NCBI GenBank assembly: GCA_018667995.1
Contig: JABIQT010000536.1
Coordinates: forward strand, 1-8,559
Source of the DNA: Candidatus Latescibacterota bacterium
GTDB lineage: Bacteria > JAAXHH01 > JABIQT01
DNA length: 8,559 nucleotides
Reading direction: 5' to 3'
The notes beneath the pieces were generated by a model. The model was not told the origin of the DNA and did no database searches. It saw only the letters and a program-made list of their open reading frames with translations. Made by a program: the position numbers and the translations under genes. Below, one piece after another: positions 6,561-8,559 of this stretch (the stretch's first letter is position 1; every line of letters starts with the position of its first letter).

Positions 6561-7237
6561 GCGTCCTTATCGTGGCATCCCATCCCGACGATGAGGTCCT
6601 CGGTTGCGGGGGCACGATAATGAGACATGTCCGAAATGATGAACGTGTCACTGTCGCGATCCTTGGCGAGGGTGTCACATCCCGGCAACCAACAGTTCGT
6701 GAAACTAGCATCCAGAGTCTTTCTGACCTCAGAGATGCAGCAAGAGAAGCCGCAACTCAACTGGGGGTAACCGACCTCAGGTTATTCGACTATCCCGACA
6801 ATAGATTCGATACCGTCGAGCTACTTGACTTGGTGAGAACCGTTGAGGAGATCATTGCCGATGTCAAGCCCCATACAGTCTATTGCCAACATGGCGGTGA
6901 CCTCAACATTGATCACCAGTTGACCTTTAGAGCTGTTCTCACTGCCACCAGACCACAGCCTGGACAGGTGGCCAAAAGGCTCTACACTTGGTCAACGCGA
7001 TCAGCCACCGAATGGACATTTGGCTCCATATCCCCAGTGTTCGTTCCCAGACTCTTTGTGGACATCAGTAGCACGCTTCAAGACAAGCTCGAAGCGCTGA
7101 GCATCTATGGGAACGAACTCCGCCCCTGGCCCCATTCCCGCTCCCTCCAAGCGATAGAAGCAGCCTGTCGCAGCAACGGCGCCAAGGTTGGCTTGGAAGC
7201 AGCTGAAGTATTTGACGTGATCCGAATAATAGATTGA
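6557..7237 (+). CDS. PIG-L/LmbE family de-N-acetylase
   Basis: This 226-residue protein matches zinc-dependent PIG-L deacetylases, which remove N-acetyl groups from GlcNAc-type sugars (for example GlcNAc-PI, MshB and BshB substrates). The N-terminal SHPDDEVLGCGGT gives zinc ligands His9 and Asp12 and catalytic base Asp11. HGGDLNIDH (112-120) supplies the third ligand, His120. Length is standard. A strong AAGGAGG (6540-6546) precedes ATG 6557, which overlaps the formyltransferase stop (ATGA), so the two are probably made together. The coupling suggests that one enzyme exposes an amine the other could acylate, or that both serve one product. The substrate is not shown by the sequence. A mycothiol-type role is unlikely in this setting because no thiol-pathway genes are present. 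It ends 38 nt before the second NeuB-family gene. Confidence 0.88.
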   Translation: MSVLIVASHPDDEVLGCGGTIMRHVRNDERVTVAILGEGVTSRQPTVRETSIQSLSDLRDAAREAATQLGVTDLRLFDYPDNRFDTVELLDLVRTVEEIIADVKPHTVYCQHGGDLNIDHQLTFRAVLTATRPQPGQVAKRLYTWSTRSATEWTFGSISPVFVPRLFVDISSTLQDKLEALSIYGNELRPWPHSRSLQAIEAACRSNGAKVGLEAAEVFDVIRIID

Positions 7238-7264
7238 AATATGTCTACGCTATTTCATAGATTG
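7229..7264. repeat. Direct repeat flanking a small inverted repeat at the deacetylase/NeuB2 junction
   Basis: The octamer ATAGATTG occurs at 7229-7236 and again at 7257-7264. Between and overlapping them, TGAAATA (7235-7241) and TATTTCA (7251-7257) form a perfect 7-bp stem with a 9-nt loop. The stem includes the PIG-L stop codon. There is no T run, so it is not a classical terminator. It may be a weak attenuator or the scar of a joining event. Confidence 0.4.
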
Positions 7265-7275
7265 GACTTTCTAAC

Positions 7276-8352
7276 ATGATCCGTATTGGCGATCATCCCG
7301 TCGGAGATACACACCCATGCTTTATCACTTTCGAAATAGGCCCAACACACGAGGGAGTTGAGTCAGCAAAACGGTTGATTCAGCACGCATCAACTGCAGG
7401 AGCTGATGCGGTCAAGTTCCAGATCCTCGATCCAGATCGTCTAGTTTCTGACAAGACTCAGATGTTCTCTTACAGTGTGTTAGTAGACAGAGATTCCGGC
7501 AGCACCGAAATAGTCGACGAGCCACTATATGACATCCTAAAACGGCGACACTTGGCCGACTACGAATGGAGAGAGTTGAAGGCTTTCAGTGATTCATTGG
7601 GCATGGCATTCTTCTCAACAGTCGCATTTGATGATGAAATAGAATTGCTGGAAGACCTTGGATGTCACTCAATCAAGATCGCCTCTGCAGACATAAACCA
7701 TCTACCTCTAATTAGACGAGCTGCGCAAACAGGTATGTGTATCCAACTAGACACAGGAATGGCAACTCTCGGAGAGATCGAGACGGCCGTCAATGTTATC
7801 AGCTCCGAAGGTAACCAAGATATAATAATACATCAGTGTCCATCAGGCTATCCCGCTCTTCTTGACAGTATCAATTTGCGAATAATTCCAACCCTCCGCC
7901 AACTATTTCCATATCCGGTTGCATTCTCTGACCATAGCCCTGGCATATTGATGGACGTCGCAGCCCTCGCCCTTGGAGCAAACCTCCTCGAGAAGACCAT
8001 TACCGAGAACCGAATGACTCCAAGCGTTGAACATATCATGTCCTTGGAGCCCGACGAAATGCACTCCTTCGTAAGAACTATACGCGATACAGAAACCGCC
8101 CTCGGTGCAACCCGCCGCGTTCTTACTCCTGACGAGTCTTCAGCCCGTCTCGCTGCACGCCGGAGCACATTCCTCACCGCAGAAGCAAAGGCAGGGCAAT
8201 CACTCAATGAATGCACCGTTGAATTCCGTCGTCCTGGATACGGACTTCCTCCGGACATATTCGTCACTCTTCAAGACGCGACTATAAATCGGGATCTGAA
8301 TGACGGTCACATGCTTCGACTTCGCGATTTGAGATGGACCCAGGAACTATGA
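7276..8352 (+). CDS. NeuB/SpsE-family nonulosonic acid synthase, divergent second copy
   Basis: This 358-residue protein has a NeuB barrel plus a C-terminal SAF domain. Recognisable blocks are FEIGPTHEGVESAKRLI, AGADAVKFQ, FFSTVAFDDEI, SIKIASADINHLPLI, DTGMATLGEI, HQCPSGYPA, AFSDHSPG (His220) and SLEPDEMHSF. The SAF domain starts near RRSTFLTAEAKAG and includes VEFRRPGYGLPPDIF. It differs from PseI upstream: KIASAD replaces KVASFE, the usual NH of EIGxNHxG is TH, and EKHFT is EKTIT. Thr241 therefore sits 21 residues after His220, where characterised NeuB has its second metal-binding His. A nearby His253 in SVEHIMSLEP may compensate; I recall that motif as typical of a whole subgroup. The substrate is probably a different six-carbon amino sugar. 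ATG 7276 has only a weak Shine-Dalgarno. The end overlaps pseF by ATGA. Composition is lower in GC in its middle (about 42% in sampled lines). Confidence 0.85.
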   Translation: MIRIGDHPVGDTHPCFITFEIGPTHEGVESAKRLIQHASTAGADAVKFQILDPDRLVSDKTQMFSYSVLVDRDSGSTEIVDEPLYDILKRRHLADYEWRELKAFSDSLGMAFFSTVAFDDEIELLEDLGCHSIKIASADINHLPLIRRAAQTGMCIQLDTGMATLGEIETAVNVISSEGNQDIIIHQCPSGYPALLDSINLRIIPTLRQLFPYPVAFSDHSPGILMDVAALALGANLLEKTITENRMTPSVEHIMSLEPDEMHSFVRTIRDTETALGATRRVLTPDESSARLAARRSTFLTAEAKAGQSLNECTVEFRRPGYGLPPDIFVTLQDATINRDLNDGHMLRLRDLRWTQEL

Positions 8353-8559
8353 CCCGTCTTGCGATTATTCCTGCCCGGGGCGGATCTATCCGTCTACCGC
8401 GGAAGAATATCTTGCCTTTAGAAAAAAAGCCAATGATCTGTTATCCGATTGAGGCTTCACTCGAGTCCAATCTCTTTGATCAGGTCCTGGTATCAACCGA
8501 TGATGAGGAGATTGCAGATATCGCGAGTGATTCTGGAGCTCACATTATCCACCGCCCAC
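8349..8559 (+). CDS. pseF: CMP-nonulosonate (pseudaminic acid type) cytidylyltransferase, N-terminal part, cut by right edge
   Basis: Seventy codons are visible before the window ends. The start reads MTRLAIIPARGGSIRLPRKN, the nucleotide-binding motif of CMP-sialic/pseudaminic acid synthetases (IPARGGSKRxPRKN). It continues with KKPMICYPIEASLES, LFDQVLVSTDDEEIADIA and SGAHIIHRP, all typical of NeuA/PseF. The enzyme activates the free nonulosonic acid with CTP, releasing pyrophosphate, the last step before glycosyl transfer. The Lys of the GSK motif is Ile here. The ATG forms an ATGA overlap with the preceding synthase stop. Pseudaminic specificity is inferred from pseB, pseC, pseG and pseI upstream. 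The immediate neighbour is the divergent synthase, so it could instead activate that product. Confidence 0.75.
   Translation, partial: MTRLAIIPARGGSIRLPRKNILPLEKKPMICYPIEASLESNLFDQVLVSTDDEEIADIASDSGAHIIHRP

Noticed and set aside
1-8559. CRISPR array, tRNA or rRNA genes, riboswitch
   Set aside because: No regularly spaced repeats, clover-leaf-like sequence or recognisable RNA motifs were seen on either strand. Only the short repeats listed above were found.

Overview
The window looks like part of a surface-sugar (nonulosonic acid) biosynthesis locus from a mid-to-high GC bacterium, probably an actinomycete. The evidence for the host is indirect. Most genes have a GC content in the 50s (hand counts on sample lines), GTG starts occur, and the insertion-sequence debris at the left edge resembles elements common in Actinomycetota. 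No rRNA or housekeeping gene is present to fix the taxon.

Left edge (1-838): a graveyard of mobile DNA. The 5' end of a transposase, probably IS30-like, runs leftwards out of the window (1-83, minus strand). Its apparent terminal repeat (about 100-127) abuts the frameshifted remains of an IS3-family OrfB transposase (128-535, plus strand), which carries a recognisable IS3-type right terminal repeat at 470-495. Then comes about 300 bp with no convincing gene.

Main locus (839-8559, all plus strand): pseB, pseC, pseG, a class I SAM methyltransferase, pseI, a formyltransferase-like gene, a PIG-L (LmbE) deacetylase, a second and divergent NeuB-family synthase, and the first 70 codons of a CMP-nonulosonate synthetase (pseF/neuA type). 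Five junctions overlap (pseB/pseC, methyltransferase/pseI, pseI/formyltransferase, formyltransferase/deacetylase, second synthase/pseF); four of these are 4-nt GTGA or ATGA overlaps. The layout therefore looks like one or a few operons.

How the genes fit: PseB (dehydratase/epimerase), PseC (C4 aminotransferase), PseG (UDP hydrolase), PseI (PEP condensation) and PseF (CMP activation) are five of the six steps of the CMP-pseudaminic acid pathway. The missing step is PseH, the GNAT N-acetyltransferase. A formyltransferase-like protein lies in the operon instead, so I infer a 7-N-formyl variant of pseudaminic acid. The PIG-L deacetylase, the second synthase (which has lost one of the two metal-binding histidines of characterised NeuB enzymes) and the methyltransferase do not belong to the classical pathway. 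They suggest further tailoring or a second nonulosonate-like product. The methyltransferase sits in a sharply AT-rich segment (about 3905-4800), so it was probably acquired separately. Downstream parts of the locus (rest of pseF, glycosyltransferases, possibly pseH) lie beyond the right edge.
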